NCBI GenBank assembly: GCA_963930655.1
Contig: OZ005607.1
Span: 15,704,374-15,768,373 of the forward strand
Length of the DNA: 64,000 bases
Direction: 5' to 3'
Source: Myrica gale
Lineage: Eukaryota; Streptophyta; Magnoliopsida; Fagales; Myricaceae
Shown: positions 45,036-57,740 of the stretch, piece after piece
Layout: every line of letters begins with the position of its first letter
Numbering within the stretch: position 1 is the first letter of the stretch
Made by a program: the position numbers and the translations under genes
Notes under the pieces: model-generated
Seen by the model: only the letters and a program-made list of their open reading frames with translations
The model's database searches: none
What the model was told of the DNA's origin: nothing

Positions 45036-48000
45036 TAAACCTTACTTAACTTGGTACGGATCCGACCAAAGCCCCAAATCGAATCTCATAACATACGTAC
45101 TATTTTCTTTCGCATAAAACAACTTTTCATGTTTCTATGCAATGAACATGCCATGCCACACTTGAAAACATCGTAATTTCATTTGCATCAAAACGTCTCT
45201 CATGCGTTCATGCAAATGATCACGCTATGACATGTTCGAAATATCATGCGTAATTGAAACATTCTTTATGAACAATACATGTCACTTGTATTAAAAACAT
45301 CTTGCCATGCACAATAAGACATGCAGTGTATCATTCCAGTTTTCCAAATCGGGTAAGATTCACTTACAGTACTCCTTGTAACCTTCTTGGTTCTGACTTG
45401 GCTCTTTGCCTACAAGAAATAGGTTCGATTCTCAATATGTTGAGTATACGTGAAATTATATCAACACGCTTCGGTTCTATGAACTATTCGAAGAAACCTA
45501 TCGTGAAATCCACTAGGGAATGAATAGTGATAATTAAGTACTTAACTTAATCTTAATGATATAATATAGTTGCTGAATTTCTCCTAGTCCAATTGAACCT
45601 CTTGTTCACCTCTTAACCTTGAACTCCCCGTCCATCGCAACAGTTTCAAACAGCAACTATATATATTTACTTCGATATCATAGATTTATACATTGCCTTA
45701 ATTCTTTTAATCGCTTAATATCTTATTTAATCTTTTACTTTCTACTTATTAAACTTAGGTTATTTAATTACTTAATTCTATTGCAATATATTTCTATTTA
45801 CATTTAGGACTCAAATCAACAAACTAATTGATTTAGGATTAAATCTTAATCTTTCTTTTATTTCATGTATTCAATTAAATCTTTACATTAATCAATCACT
45901 AACCTTAATCATAATTAACTCTTGGCTTGGACTTTAGATCTCTGTGCAACCCGAAAATATAGGTTATTTTGTTCACCCTAAGTTTCGGCCAACCTAGATA
46001 AATCCTCAATCAATACTTAACACCACAAAGCTTTGCTAATTCTTTTAATCCGAATCTTTAAGCCTATTATCTATGTTTTTCTCTTACTAATATGACGTGT
46101 TTTATGATTGAGCTTAAATCTTCTAACCCATTTGGCCATAACCCTAATTCTATTTATCCGCCACAAGTAAATATAATCTTATTTGTAGGGTTGCTATTAG
46201 GGTACCACTTATTAGGTCATTCGGCCATGTACCATTTTAAGCATTCCTTGTCTAAGTTTTCTTCTCCAATGGTGATCTCATCCTCCATTTTCAGATTCAC
46301 AACCTAGGATCTACCAATCACAACACAACTTCTAAATCTAGCACAATGCCATATTCGGCCAACAAACATGTTCATAGAATGATTAGCCCTTTCGATTTGC
46401 ATGCAACCTATTATATTTCAAGACTAGCCCATATGCATGTGTTCACCAAAATTTTATACATATCATGGTCGTTCATCAAATTGACATTTAACAAAATTAT
46501 ATTTGAAGATCCAACACCTATAAGTTTCGGCCAACACCATCAATCACAACCCTTCATGGCAAAACTTGCATCATGCATACCTTTTGCATTTTAAGACCAT
46601 ACTAGCATGCATTGTTCATCCTTTAACATCTTTCTAGCATTTAAATTCGGATATCATGCTCATATAGCTAGATCTAACATTATAACTTAAGGTTGGTCTC
46701 ATAATCTCAAGACCTAACAAAACCAAGTACCAACTCAAAACCAACCAAGAGATATTCGGCCTACATCATTTTTTTAGAACTAACAACCCACATCTTTGGC
46801 CTTACCTTGATGATTAACACAAGCCTTGAGTACCTAGCACAATAAAATACATTAGGTTAGAACTTATAAAGAACTTTAAGCAAGAACACTATGTGAAATC
46901 AAGCCTACCTCTACCTTCACCAAATTTTCACCAAAACCCTTCCTTCTCCCAACTTTCGGTTCACCCTTTTTGGAGTGGTTCCAAGCTTGATTATAAGGTG
47001 CTAAGGTAGGTTTTATGATGGGGAGAAATATGGTAAACTTGAATGATTTAGCTTTAAGGAAGTGAGTTAAATCTCATCAAGGGAAAAGTGGCTAAATGAG
47101 TAGAATTTTCAAAAGAGGAATGGAGTTGCACAAAGAGAAGGTTCGGTCACCTCAAGGAGAGAACCAAACTTAGAACTTTTAGTGGAGTGATTTGGTTGCA
47201 AGAAGAAAAGAGCAAGGCTCAAGATCAAAGAGGTAAATTCGGCCAAGAGAGGAAAAAGAGAGAGAGAGTGTGAAATGGAATGGGGTATTCGGCCAAGACA
47301 AATGAAGTGTGGAAATTGAAATGCTAAGTGTGAGGGGGGTTCACTTGATGCAATTGAGTCTCCCAAGGTGAAATTATGGCAATGACAAGGACAATGACAT
47401 GTTGAAAAAGACAAGAGAGAAGGAAGAAAAAGGGGGGGGGAAATGGGGGATGGACTAGCCGACCATGGCATGCTCTTTCCTCACTTTTTCTTCTCACCTT
47501 CTCTCACATCACCTCTTGTCCCCTCAAGCCATGCTTTTGCATTTGATTTTCTCTCCTTTCTCCCTTCTCCTTCACGTGAACTTCACCATCCATAGCTTTT
47601 TCTCTCATTTCTCTCCCTTATGTTGTCTTGTCAATTAATTGCTCTCTTATCACTTCTTTACAACTCACATGGTCTAATAACTTTATGGCTTTTCCATTCT
47701 CCCCATGCCCTTCACGTAAATGGCCTTGTCTTCAAGCTCATTTATTTTGTTTGGTTGCATTTCAACCAACTTAGTTACTCTCACAACTAACTTTCAATTT
47801 AGTTACTTTTTCACCTAACTTATCTCATATAAGCTTTCTAGCTTATCTAGTTCAATTACTTAGCTTATCATCTCATAAGCATGATAACTTATCTTAAGAT
47901 AATGGTTCTAGCCTATCTCTACGATAGCCACATCGACTTATTACCTAAAAAGTTTGCTAGCTTATCACCATGATAAGCAAGTGTGCTTATCATTTTAAAC

Positions 48001-48291
48001 TCTCTTAAAACTTATCATATGCCTAGTAGCTTATCATCTAATATTCTAATGATAATTCAACTACTAATTTAGGTCACATAATAATACTATATGCCACCTA
48101 TTAATGACACACAAAATATTCAAATACTTAAAAGAAATTCATGATTTTCCATTTAATTATTTTCGGCCAATATATATAAATCTTTAATCATAAATTAATT
48201 TTATGGATTATGAAATATATTAGGCAAATGAAAAAAATATAAATCTATAAGAGAAACTTACCTTGCAAGTTTCGGCTCCTACGGAAATATA

Positions 48292-48598
48292 GGGTATGTT
48301 CGTTTTCACCATTTTTTCAGGATTCTAAGTATATTCACAATTCTACCACCGAACATATTCAGAATTCAAACACAAAAACCAATACATTTTACACAATCTC
48401 CAACAACTTTTTAATTTTTTATTCAACATAAATTTTCTCTCTCTATACTTTTTCACATACCTCCAATACTTTTTTATTAAATAATTACATCAAATCATTT
48501 CTCTCTCCACTTTACACAAACACCAATAAAACACTATTCAACATAAAAATTCACAACTTCTCTAAAATCCTACATTTTTTCTCAAAACGAACATCACC
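48292..48598. mobile_element. Tourist-like MITE, 307 bp (copy A)
   Basis: The ends GGGTATGTTCGTTTT and (inverted) GGTGATGTTCGTTTT form imperfect inverted repeats. The element is flanked by ATA (48289-48291) and ATA (48599-48601). I count three differences from copy B at 63037-63343. There is no coding frame, so it must have been moved by a transposase encoded elsewhere. Confidence 0.88.
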
Positions 48599-48804
48599 AT
48601 AATTTAAACATAATGAAAAGAAAATTATTTAGGAAAAATTTCATGAAATAAAATCTCATATTAATTGATGTACCTTAACATAAAGCTTAGGTCATACATT
48701 GGCCAAAAATATGGCCACATAATAAAAATTAAAGCTAATACATAAGAAATTAAAAGCTAATACATAGGAAATAACAAAAGAAATAAACGGGGTCTCACAG
48801 AATC

Positions 48805-49129
48805 ACATCAAAAATACACATAAAACAATCCTTAAAACTTAACACAATTTTTTTCTACGTAAAAATCAATCAAAAACACTATAGGAATTGAAATCATATA
48901 CGTAAAACTGTAAAAAAAATTAAAGCAAAAATCACGTTAAAAATAAACAAAACATACCTGGATATGATTAGAATGTCAACGGAATGAGTTTACGCCAAGA
49001 TTTGACAAAGAAACAAACGAGGATCCAGAGAGTTTCTATGATAAAACATTCGATTTAATGAAAATGTCGAACTATTAGAGTATTTCATAATCCGTCGAAC
49101 CCGAATTTAAACATTCGATACTTTCACCT
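48805..49129. other. Sequence right of the gypsy element, probably CACTA continuation
   Basis: Follows the right-hand target duplication GAATC, so it was originally continuous with 43278. No coding region. It ends where LINE-type sequence begins. Confidence 0.4.
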
Positions 49130-50200
49130 TTCGACGATCATTCGTGGATGGAAGAATAACATTGAGGCTATTAAGACAGAGGATGGAAACTAGCTTAGTT
49201 GTAGACAATCCATTAGAGATCATGTGGTGGGGTATTTGCAAAGGCTATTTGAATCGGCTAATGTGTTGGGATTGGATGAGGTGATATATATGTTCCCTAC
49301 ATCTGTTGTTGAGGCGGACAACGACTTGTTGTGAGCTATGCTCGATGAAAATGAAATTTTTGTTGCTATAAAGAGCATTGGGCCCTCAAAAGCCTTGGGC
49401 CCCAATGGCATGACGAAATTATTTTATCTAACCTATTGGGCTATGATCAAACAGGATGTAGTTTGGATGGTGCAAAACTTTTTTCGAACCGGATCTATGC
49501 CTAAACATTTAAATCACACCTTAAATGTTTTGATACCGAAGGAGGAAAACCCAATGTTGACTATTTATAAAATAATTACCAAGGTGTTGACTGATAGATT
49601 GCAAAAGGGTATGGCTAAACAAATTTCGTACCCTCAGGAGAATAGACCTGGGAGGTCTATTCAAGAGAATACAATGATTACTCAGCAATTTTTTTCATTG
49701 AATGAAGGTGAAACAAGTGAGGAAGGGTCTTGCATCTATTAAGATCGAAATGGAGTGAGCATTTTTATTGTCAAGGTTATGCAATCATTCTGATTTGATG
49801 ATAGATTAATACAATGGGTTTCTCAATGCCTTTCCACAGTGTCTTTCTCGGTTTTATTAAACGAATCTCCCTTTGGGTTATTTCGGCTTGAGAGAATAAT
49901 TCGGAAAGGGGATCCGTTATCCCTCTTCCTCTTCATTTTGTGTGCGAAAGATGTCTTGTGTTTGGCTATGGAAAAAGGGAGCAAGTCGATAGGCTGATGG
50001 GAATTCAAGTGGTGATAAAATGCACCTACAATAACACTTCTTATATTTACTGACAATAATACTCGGCATTTTACTTTAGTGGCTTGGAATAAAATTTGTT
50101 TGTCGAAGGAGTGGGGTGGAATAGGTTTGAGGAGGCTAAGAGAGAGTTCACACTCAATGTTGCCATTGTATTGGACACTAAGGTTGTTCACAATGTGCCC
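49130..50200 (+). pseudogene. L1-type LINE reverse transcriptase remnant
   Basis: The plus-strand reading shows the N-terminal RT blocks of plant L1 elements: IKSIGPSKALGPNGM (about 49366-49410), LNHTLNVLIPKEENP (about 49510-49553) and the YKIITKVLTDRLQKGM block (49566-49613). A second piece has IRKGDPLSLFLFILCAK (about 49897-49950), then NKICLSKEWGGIGLRRLRES from the C-terminal end (about 50089-50148). The RT active-site segment between these is lost, and stops and frameshifts are present. No poly(A) tail or target duplication was identified. Confidence 0.82.
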
Positions 50201-51925
50201 TACCCGATTGAACCAGACTGAATAGTGTCGGGCTAGGCGCGGGCCCGGTCGTGGGCAGGCCCAAAACACTAGACCCGCCCGATATTAGAATTGCATGTCC
50301 CGATTCTTCTTCTCACTTCTCAGAACCTTCCGACTCTTCCTTCTCCAACCGTCGTCGTCGCCTCCCAGCCGACAGCTCACTTCTTCTTCTTCTTCAGTAA
50401 GTCCATTTCTCCTTTTCTCTAGTAATCGCATACATACTTCTGTGGATCCTAGCCGCCATTAACTCAAGTCTCTCTATCTTCTACGCAGCTCCTTGCAGAA
50501 TCTCTCAACACTTTTACGCCTCTTCTTTTTCTTTCTTTTCTCCTATCACATTTTGGATTCAATCTTGGATTTCGCGAAATCTTTGTTGAGATTGGAGTGT
50601 GGTCGATCATCGATGATGAGGCAGAGCTCTTGAGAGAGGTACGGAGATTTAAAGGCATGTGGGACTGGGATTTTGTATGGGTTTGTGCGAGATTGGGTAG
50701 GGATTTTGGGTCTGTAGTTTCAAAGCTTCTGTTCAATCGAGCTTCAAGAGGAAGAAACTCCTCCTGGTATTTGGTAAGCCACTTCACCTTTTCCTCTTAA
50801 GTTCTAATGACTCTAAAAGTCCCATTAAACTGTTTTGGATATTTCAGAAGGGTGGTAGGATATCCATATGTGTTTCCCAATTGTTGTTGTTGTTGTTTCG
50901 AAAATGACATTACCCATACGCTATCCAAAGAGGAGAAATAGTTCAAAGGAAAATGCTCATCAGACTTGATAGGAAATCCATTCTCTTTTTCTTCCTCCTC
51001 TTTGTACGCAATTTGATAGAAAAGGCTCATCAGACTTGCACCCAAGCATCTTGTTGATAGTCCCACATATTCTAAGGAGTTATGAACTTGTTTTCTAATG
51101 ATGTTCTGAGCCTGCTTAGAGAAAAGATCATGTTTGTCCTGAGCCTAATAGTCCCACAGATCCTAAGGAGTTAGGAACCTATCTTCTGATGACTCCTCTG
51201 AGCCGATTTTGTATTTGGATTATTTCGAATGATTTAACTAATTGGTTTAAGAAGCATTGCTTTAATAGAGTCCTTTACAGTTCTTTCTGTTAAACAAGTC
51301 TAAGAGTTGAAATGTTTGTACCGAGCTACCCCACACTCCCTGTTAGTTTTCAATTACTGACTTCAACTTGAACTATTAGTTTCAAACTGTTGTGAGTATT
51401 TGTAAATGGGTATGGAGTAAGGTAAACTTTTTAAACAGTGTTTCCTCCAATTCCTGAATCCAGACATGCCACCATGTTTAAGTTCTCAAAGGCAACCCCA
51501 CCCTTGTTTAGGAACCCTTTTCGTTCAGTATATAGTCTAGGATCTGATACTGGTTGTTTTGGGTTTCAGAGTTTTGGGTCTATTTGGCTAGCTGCACTTT
51601 CCACGTATCTCTAGGTTGTGCTTTGAGATGGGAAAACTTGTCTTTCACATCAGAAGTAACCTCAGCATATGTGTGGGGATGGATTTTACTGTTGCATAGT
51701 TCCACGTACACTTCTTGCAAATTGTTCATCTTTTGTGCCCTACATGCATTATTGAATGCTAGAGTTTCTAAATCTTTGAGCCTCGATCAAATATGATCAG
51801 CTAGTGATATTAGTCTCCTGTCTGACTAAGTTTTAACAAATCCTATCTCTTTGGGTTTTAATGCTTGATAAAGTTTATGGTAGTTTAAGAGTCTCGAATA
51901 ACATCAAAAGGCAAAAAGCATGCAG
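50201..51925. other. Non-coding or unrecognised sequence
   Basis: A CT-rich tract (50300-50480) resembles a plant 5' untranslated leader. Open frames of 67-107 codons at 50464-50800 and 50797-51066 show no domain that I recognise. A short direct repeat TAGTCCCACA...CTAAGGAGTTA occurs at about 51057 and 51149. I cannot support a gene here, but a degraded or lowly conserved one is possible. Confidence 0.35.
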
Positions 51926-54900
51926 TGTGAGACCCCGACTTTTAGGTTTCTTTCAATGTTAATTTTTACTTTTGACCCTTTATGTTTTTGCACTACCCTA
52001 AATTATTGAAAAAAGACATGTGAAATTTTCCTTTAGCACTTTTCTTGCAACCATATTATTAATCGACATATTATATTGTTTGTAAATTTTTAATAGTGAT
52101 AAATTGCATTATAGGTGTCTATATAAAATATATATATATATATAATAAATAATTGAATAAGGTGAAGGAAAGAGGCGTATAGTGGGAGGCATACAAGCAG
52201 CCGCATGATTCACTAAGTGCGGGAGGCATTATTAACAAAGTTTTGGGCCAGGATGGTCTTTTCCTCCCCAACTCTATATTTCACGCTATCTCCCTATTTT
52301 CATTCTTTGGCTCCTTTTGTTACTCACATACTCACGCACACAACAAGAGAAGGAAAACTCCAAAGCTGCAGAAGAGAAGAAGAAGAAACAGAGGAGAAAA
52401 GAGGGTTTGTTTGGGTTCTGCTGTTATCTCTTCTTCGCTATACATGTTGGAATAGATAAAAATCTTGGAGTCTAGGAAGGCATGCACGATTAGATCTTGA
52501 GTTAAGGTTTCAAGGGCAACATTGATGCACCATAGGTGTATGATGGATAGCCTAAAAGAGGAGATTAGACATTGGCAAAAGAATCTGAAATTTGTTTTGC
52601 ACGTGCATGGCTGGATATGTAGTAGTTGTGGCATTGAGTGTTGTCCTTTGATATCTAAATGGGTTAAAGTTCGAATGAGCTTTGTATATGAGTGATGTTG
52701 CCAGGGAAAATATGTGAACTAAGAGCATGCGCAGGTAGGATAAGAGTAGGTTTGAAAACAGAAACTTACTAATGTTAGGATCTTGAGAGAAAAAGCTGGA
52801 TCTATTGGTTTGTAGTGTTGCACATATGCTTTCAACTATTGTCTTAAGTTCTAATTTAATTTGCTAAGTTGCTAGAAAACAAAACTGAGTTTTTAAATCT
52901 AGAATAATGGGTGAAGTTGTTGCATGAAGAAGGTTAAGATAAAAAAAAAAAACTTGCAGGAAAAGAAAGGGGTATGCTCTGTGCTACCTGCAGCAGAATT
53001 CAGGTACACTATTTTAGAGGGGCAAATTCGCTCCCCTACTTTCATGGATGTCCCAGTTATTTTTAGCACCTCCTTAGGGGTTTAAATAGGTTCTTAAATG
53101 TTGGTTATGACATGGAGAGATTTAGGTCTTGTGGTGGATAAAAGCTTTGAAGATTGGATGAATTCTGTGATGTGCAATTGCCTAGATAGAAAAATTCCAG
53201 ATTTGACAAAGTAGGCATGTCCGTGTTACTGCCATAAGTGCTCTAGTTGTCAATGAGACTAGTAGATTGGGTATAGTTGCTTGTTTTTGTAGCAAGCCAC
53301 ATAAATAGTCCAAACTCTTGAGTAAATGGTTGTTGGAAATTGTGATGCTTGAAGAGACCATAGTTGCTACTGTTAATAAATGTAATTGATGCATCTGCCA
53401 GAACGACCAAGCAGCAACCATGTGCATTTTCTATTTTGTTATTTTTTTTAATTTGGGGGTTTAGTTGTGGCATTGTTGTTGGAAGTTAGTTTTGGTAGTC
53501 CTCGTATTCAATGTGTGGATTTAGATTTGTTGCCTCGTTGTTTGAGAGGTATCATATTTGACAAGTTTAGTTTTGCTAGTAGTAGGTGTTAGGTTTTTCT
53601 GGGTTTGTTATTTATTTTGTGCCTTTGTCTGTTGTGTTTACATGTCCCGTTCAGTTTTTTGGATGTACCCACAACATTTTGAGAGTTTCTAATAAAATTT
53701 AGAAGTATTGTATGACTCACTCTAAAATAAGCAGCACAAAGACTATCCTAAGTATAGAAGTTATGTCGTGTAAAAAATAGCCCAAAAGGTAAAATCGCTT
53801 CCACAGGGGAAATAGACTAATTTTAAACTCGCATAAAAAGAAAGAAAATATAAAAACCTTTTATTGAACATAGTTCATATTCATATTTTTGGATTTTGGA
53901 GAGTTTGAAACGTAAATTAAGAATATAACATGCATTAAAGTACAGGACAAAAAGTAAATTGACAAAAATTAAATGACAAAAAATAAATAACATTAACTAA
54001 ATGACTGAAATTATATGACAATAAGTAAATGAATTACAAGAGAATAAAGAGAGAGAAAATTAGGGGGAAGAGTCGGCCAAGGAGAGAAGAAAAAGGGAGA
54101 GAGAGAGAGAGAGTAGGGAAAAAGAGGCTAGGTTAGAAAAGTCCCCGAGAAAGAGAATAAGATGTAGGGTTTGTCTGGTTAAAAGAAAGTGGGTAAAAAG
54201 AGAGATGGAGGGCTGATATTTAAGTCTTTCTTTTCTTCAATGAATTACAACATTACAATTTATGAGGCTCTCCTTCCCTGTCATGTGTCCTAGTAGATTG
54301 TCCTTTGTCCTCTACGAGTCCAGAAATTAATTAATTTTATCACCATGCACAAAAATATTTAATTAGCTCATGACATCATATGATAAAATTAAATTCATAA
54401 AATAATTACAATACCAACAATCATAGTGCAAATGATAAAAATAATGATTTTAGAATTTGTGCACATGGTATGACTTAAATACAACAGGCCAAAGAAAGAG
54501 AAAAATTGCATGTGCAATAAATTAAATATAATGTTATAGAAATTCAACAATTAAATGCATAGCTTAGATTTATATCTCTTAACCATTTTTCCATCTAAAA
54601 CCAATATTTAAAACATTAAGCAATTAATATTATATTAGTTTTATATGTACTATACATGCAATATTCTAATTCAATCATAGTCCTCTTTCTTAACAGAAAA
54701 AATGGATAATGTCATAGTTCGCCTATTAACTATGAGCAAAAATTAATATCGCCCCCTAAATATTAAAATGGATTTTTACGTCCTCTACGTTTCCAAAATC
54801 ATCAAAGTGCGGCTTCTGTCCAAATTAGTCATTAAGTCAGAAGGAAAAACTTGAAAAGGGGCCGAAATGCCCTCTAAAACAAAAATTACCAAAAATATTA

Positions 54901-56264
54901 AAAATTTTATTAAAACATAAAAAAATATTTTAAAAAATGCAATATTGTTTAAATAAATCTACTGAAACTCTCTTTCAATAATCTATTTATTTTTAATTTA
55001 TTTCTCAAAATTTTGCTTATTTTTTAAAATTCTATCTTGGAGGGCATTTCGGTAGTGCCCAGCCCTAAATCCTTCCTACAACTTTGTTTTTTGTTTTTTT
55101 TAATCAATTCTCACAGATATTGACTCTTAGATAGATACCAGCATAATGTCTTAATTAAGAGTTTCTTGTTGGTTGCACTCGTAAAGCGAGCGATAGTTTA
55201 AGAGCAGCGAAAGAAGCCCACCGGTGATATTTCCTAACTAGCAAGTGGTGGATCAATCCAGTCTCTGATGGCGTAGCCGATGTGTCATGCTAGGAAGTTG
55301 AGCTAGGGCATTTATTCTTTCTCAATGGGAGTGAAAACCATCCTCTATGCTGATAGAAGCGGAGAGGCAGGCAAGAAAGAAGGAACTAGGCACGGGTCCC
55401 CACCGCGCGAGGGAGCCTAGATCTGGGCTCCCTTGGTCGCGCGAATGGTAGGTCTCCCTTGTTCGAGATTTTTTTTTTACGAATATGTGAGGTGGACTTT
55501 TTTTTTTTTTTTTAAATATACGTGTCGCGATATTATTGGTGGTGACGTGACCCACGGTTAGCTGACTGTGCACGGAGGAGACGGAATTGGACGGAATGAC
55601 CAAATCGATAAATGAGGATAATCGGTTCCGAAGGGAACGCACAACCCTGACTTCAGGGGTCAAATGGAGCGAGCCCACAAGTAAAAGATATGAAATAATT
55701 ATGAAAAGGCCAACAAGGGCACAAGTACGAATAAGCGGTTTTCAAGGGCCAAGGGCCAATTTTTCAAGCAAGAATGAAAGAAAGATTTTAAAGGGCCTGG
55801 GGCCGAAACTAAGCAAGAGCATATGCATAATTCATGACATGCATGTGCATTAATTATCAAGTTTCTTTCTTTCATGATTAAGCGGGCATAAGTCAAGAGC
55901 ATGATTTAAGCTTTATGTTTTTCCCTTACTGAGTCTTTTTGACTCACGTTTTTAAAATTGTGTCATTCCAGATGTATCAGGTGAAGAGAGTCAGGAGGAC
56001 TACCTGACCTAGAAGCCCAAGATATTATGTTTCATATTTTGATGATAGTGGTATGAGCGTCACTAATTGGGTTCTAATGTGTTAAATATATGTTTTGTAT
56101 GAACTTAATGAGAACCTTGATTATGTAAGAATTAGCTCGAACCCCTCGCGATCCTGTACGTTTCCGCCGTAATCAAGTAAAACAATAAGTAAGAACGCTG
56201 GAGTCATCCGGAGGATAGCTCGCGGCTGTCACGGTCCCTGCGGGATGCCGTTCGGGGCGTGACA
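51926..56264 (+). repeat. Second long gypsy LTR, plus orientation, with nested material
   Basis: Starts TGTGAGACCCCG (51926) and ends CGTTCGGGGCGTGACA (56264), the same termini as the LTR at 44071-48799 but in reverse. Near the start is a TATA-rich segment (52126-52145) and a CACACAACAAGAGAAGG leader. Near the end is TACTGAGTCTTTTTGACTCA, which the other LTR shares. The flanks TGCAG and GTTAG do not match, so it is rearranged, or a half of a larger element. The middle (about 53690-54560) may contain another nested repeat. Confidence 0.55.
54712..55062. mobile_element. Degraded MITE related to 58337-58748
   Basis: The left arm carries TCATAGTT, CCAAATTAGTCATTAAGTC and GGGGCCGAAATGCCCTC. Only the inner part of the inverted right arm (GGAGGGCATTTCGGT, about 55038-55052) remains. 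The arm phrases match the long-arm MITE at 58337-58748. Confidence 0.5.
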
Positions 56265-56503
56265 GTTAGTGTAGTGATGCCAAACAGGAGACTCACGTGA
56301 GTTCTTCCTCTTTTAAGTGGAGGAGGTGATGGTAATCCGCTAGGATCAGTGCCAGTTGTTGTATCCATACTCTCCGTTGGAGTTGTTGGACAAGATTGAG
56401 TAGATGTAGTAGCTACATTACTACCTATAGGGTTAGAGGTGTAGCTAGTTTCATTTCCAATTCCAATCTCAGTAATGAGTGTATGTGATTGTGTAGTGTC
56501 CAT
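56265..56503 (-). pseudogene. Start of an Ac-type hAT transposase gene (BED zinc finger), truncated
   Basis: A minus-strand frame from the ATG at 56503: a Ser/Thr/Pro-rich leader typical of Ac-like transposases (MDTTQSHTLITEIGIG...), then LPSPPPLKRGR and, in a neighbouring frame, SPVWHHYTN, which fits the first strand of a BED zinc finger. It is cut there by the end of the long LTR at 56264. The rest of the transposase is not found on the far side of that LTR. Confidence 0.5.
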
Positions 56504-57740
56504 CTGAAATTAAAGAAAAAAAACAATGTATGTGTAAAATAATTAGAGTAAAAAATAGGGATCAAACTTTGGTTTTCAAAAATATAAAAATGCTGGCCAA
56601 CTAATAGCTTTAGATGTGATCATATTAAATTATAACCACCTCCACATTAGAATTTAACATAAGTTGATTGAAAATCATAAAATAAAAATAGGTTTTGAAA
56701 AAATAAAACATAACCTCAATTTCAAAAGAAACAATTTCACAAACCAATTCAAACAAACAGTTTCACAAAATCACAAATATCCAAATTTCAAACGAATTCA
56801 ATATCATCCTTCAATGGTTTCACAAACCACAAGTATCCAAACCAATTCAATCTCAACCTCCAACAGTTTCACAAATCACAATTATCCAAATATCAAACCC
56901 TAAAGCAATTTTTCTAACTGAATTGTATAGAGAGAATGGGATAGAGAGACATACCTGATACCAGGGTCCACGCAATTTGCAATTTATTATTTAGTTTGAT
57001 AAAGTATAAACTGTCAAAAATTTAAACACTATTAGTATGTTAGTTTTCAAACACTATTAGTATAAAAATAAGAATAAAAATAGGAGCAAACATTAAGACC
57101 GAGTGCCCTGCTTACAGATTCACAAATTCATTATTACATAACAATACGCATAAGCTGCATAACAATAAACAAGGAATAATAAAAACAGAAAGGCAGTGAT
57201 AATACACTTAATTATCAGTAGAAATATATTGCCATTTTCAAGGATTTGTTTGTGTAATCAATTATAAAAAAAAATATTGATCAAACCTTCAAGGAATTAA
57301 ATAAAAGATTCATCAAATAATGAATCTGTGAAACAAAAAGTACTATTATCGCTCTCTCTCACAAACCATGAAACAAAAAGCACAACTGAAAAAAGTTGCA
57401 ATCACCTTCACAAAACTCTTATTGTGGTCTGAGAGGGAGAGCAGATGTCCTGTTGCACGGCGGCCGGCGGCAGCTGTAAGAGGCAGAGAGACAGAGATGA
57501 GAGTTGAAAGAGAGAGAGAGAGAGTGAGGGGGGCAGATAGCGAGAGAGAGACTGAGAGTGAGAGGGAGAGAGAGACAGTGGTTGCACTGGCAGGGGCACG
57601 GTGGTCGGCGTTGAGACTGTGAGAGAGAGAGAGAGAGAGAGGGAGGGCTATGATTGATCGGGGGGCTGGAAAAAAACCCTAACTCACTACTAACTTAAAC
57701 GACGTCGTGACGTCTAAAAAAAGAACAAAACAAAACAAAC
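56504..57740 (-). other. Probable 5' region of the hAT gene, with repeats
   Basis: Contains tandem phrases built on TTTCACAAATCACAA.TATCC and CCAATTCAA (56740-56890, about 60 bp per unit, three units) and a GA-rich tract (57360-57645). No coding frame is supported. GA/CT-rich leaders are common upstream of such genes. Confidence 0.4.
57455..57645. repeat. GA-rich low-complexity tract
   Basis: Dense GAGAGA runs, including a 20-bp pure GA run near 57621. Apparent reading frames through it are artefacts of composition. Confidence 0.85.

Larger units (their letters stand above)
43284..48799 (-). mobile_element. Ty3/gypsy retrotransposon, heavily deleted, TSD GAATC
   Basis: Read on the minus strand: 5' LTR (44071-48799), primer site (44053-44064), gag fragment (43454-43849), then only 170 bp of the 3' LTR (43284-43453). 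The flanks are GAATC (43279-43283) and GAATC (48800-48804), so both outer ends are intact and the loss of the interior happened after insertion. The gag type and tRNA-Met primer suggest a chromovirus of the Tekay kind, but pol is missing, so the lineage is inference. The LTR is about 4.4 kb once the nested MITE is removed, which is very long. Confidence 0.85.
44071..48799 (-). repeat. Very long gypsy 5' LTR (4.7 kb including a nested MITE)
   Basis: In + orientation it runs from TGTCACGCCCC (44071) to GGGGTCTCACA (48799), thus TG...CA in either sense. No long coding frame. Internal repeats include two copies of CTTGCCACTCTTGGCCTTTT (about 44668 and 44705) and three copies of a CCTTCTCGATCAACGTTCCTCGGTATGG-like unit, of which a part reads CAACGTTCCTCGGTRTGG (44900-45035). 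A Tourist-like MITE sits at 48292-48598. The ends match the LTR at 51926-56264 in reverse orientation. Confidence 0.8.

Noticed and set aside
47109..47471. 120-codon minus-strand frame rich in Ser, Pro and Leu
   Set aside because: Composition follows the GA/CT-rich LTR sequence. There is no domain and no splice or start context.
55322..55678. 118-codon minus-strand open frame with a lysine run
   Set aside because: It lies within the long LTR; the run comes from a poly-T tract and no domain is recognisable.
57368..57622. Arg/Glu-repeat open frame
   Set aside because: Product of a GAGAGA simple repeat, not a gene.
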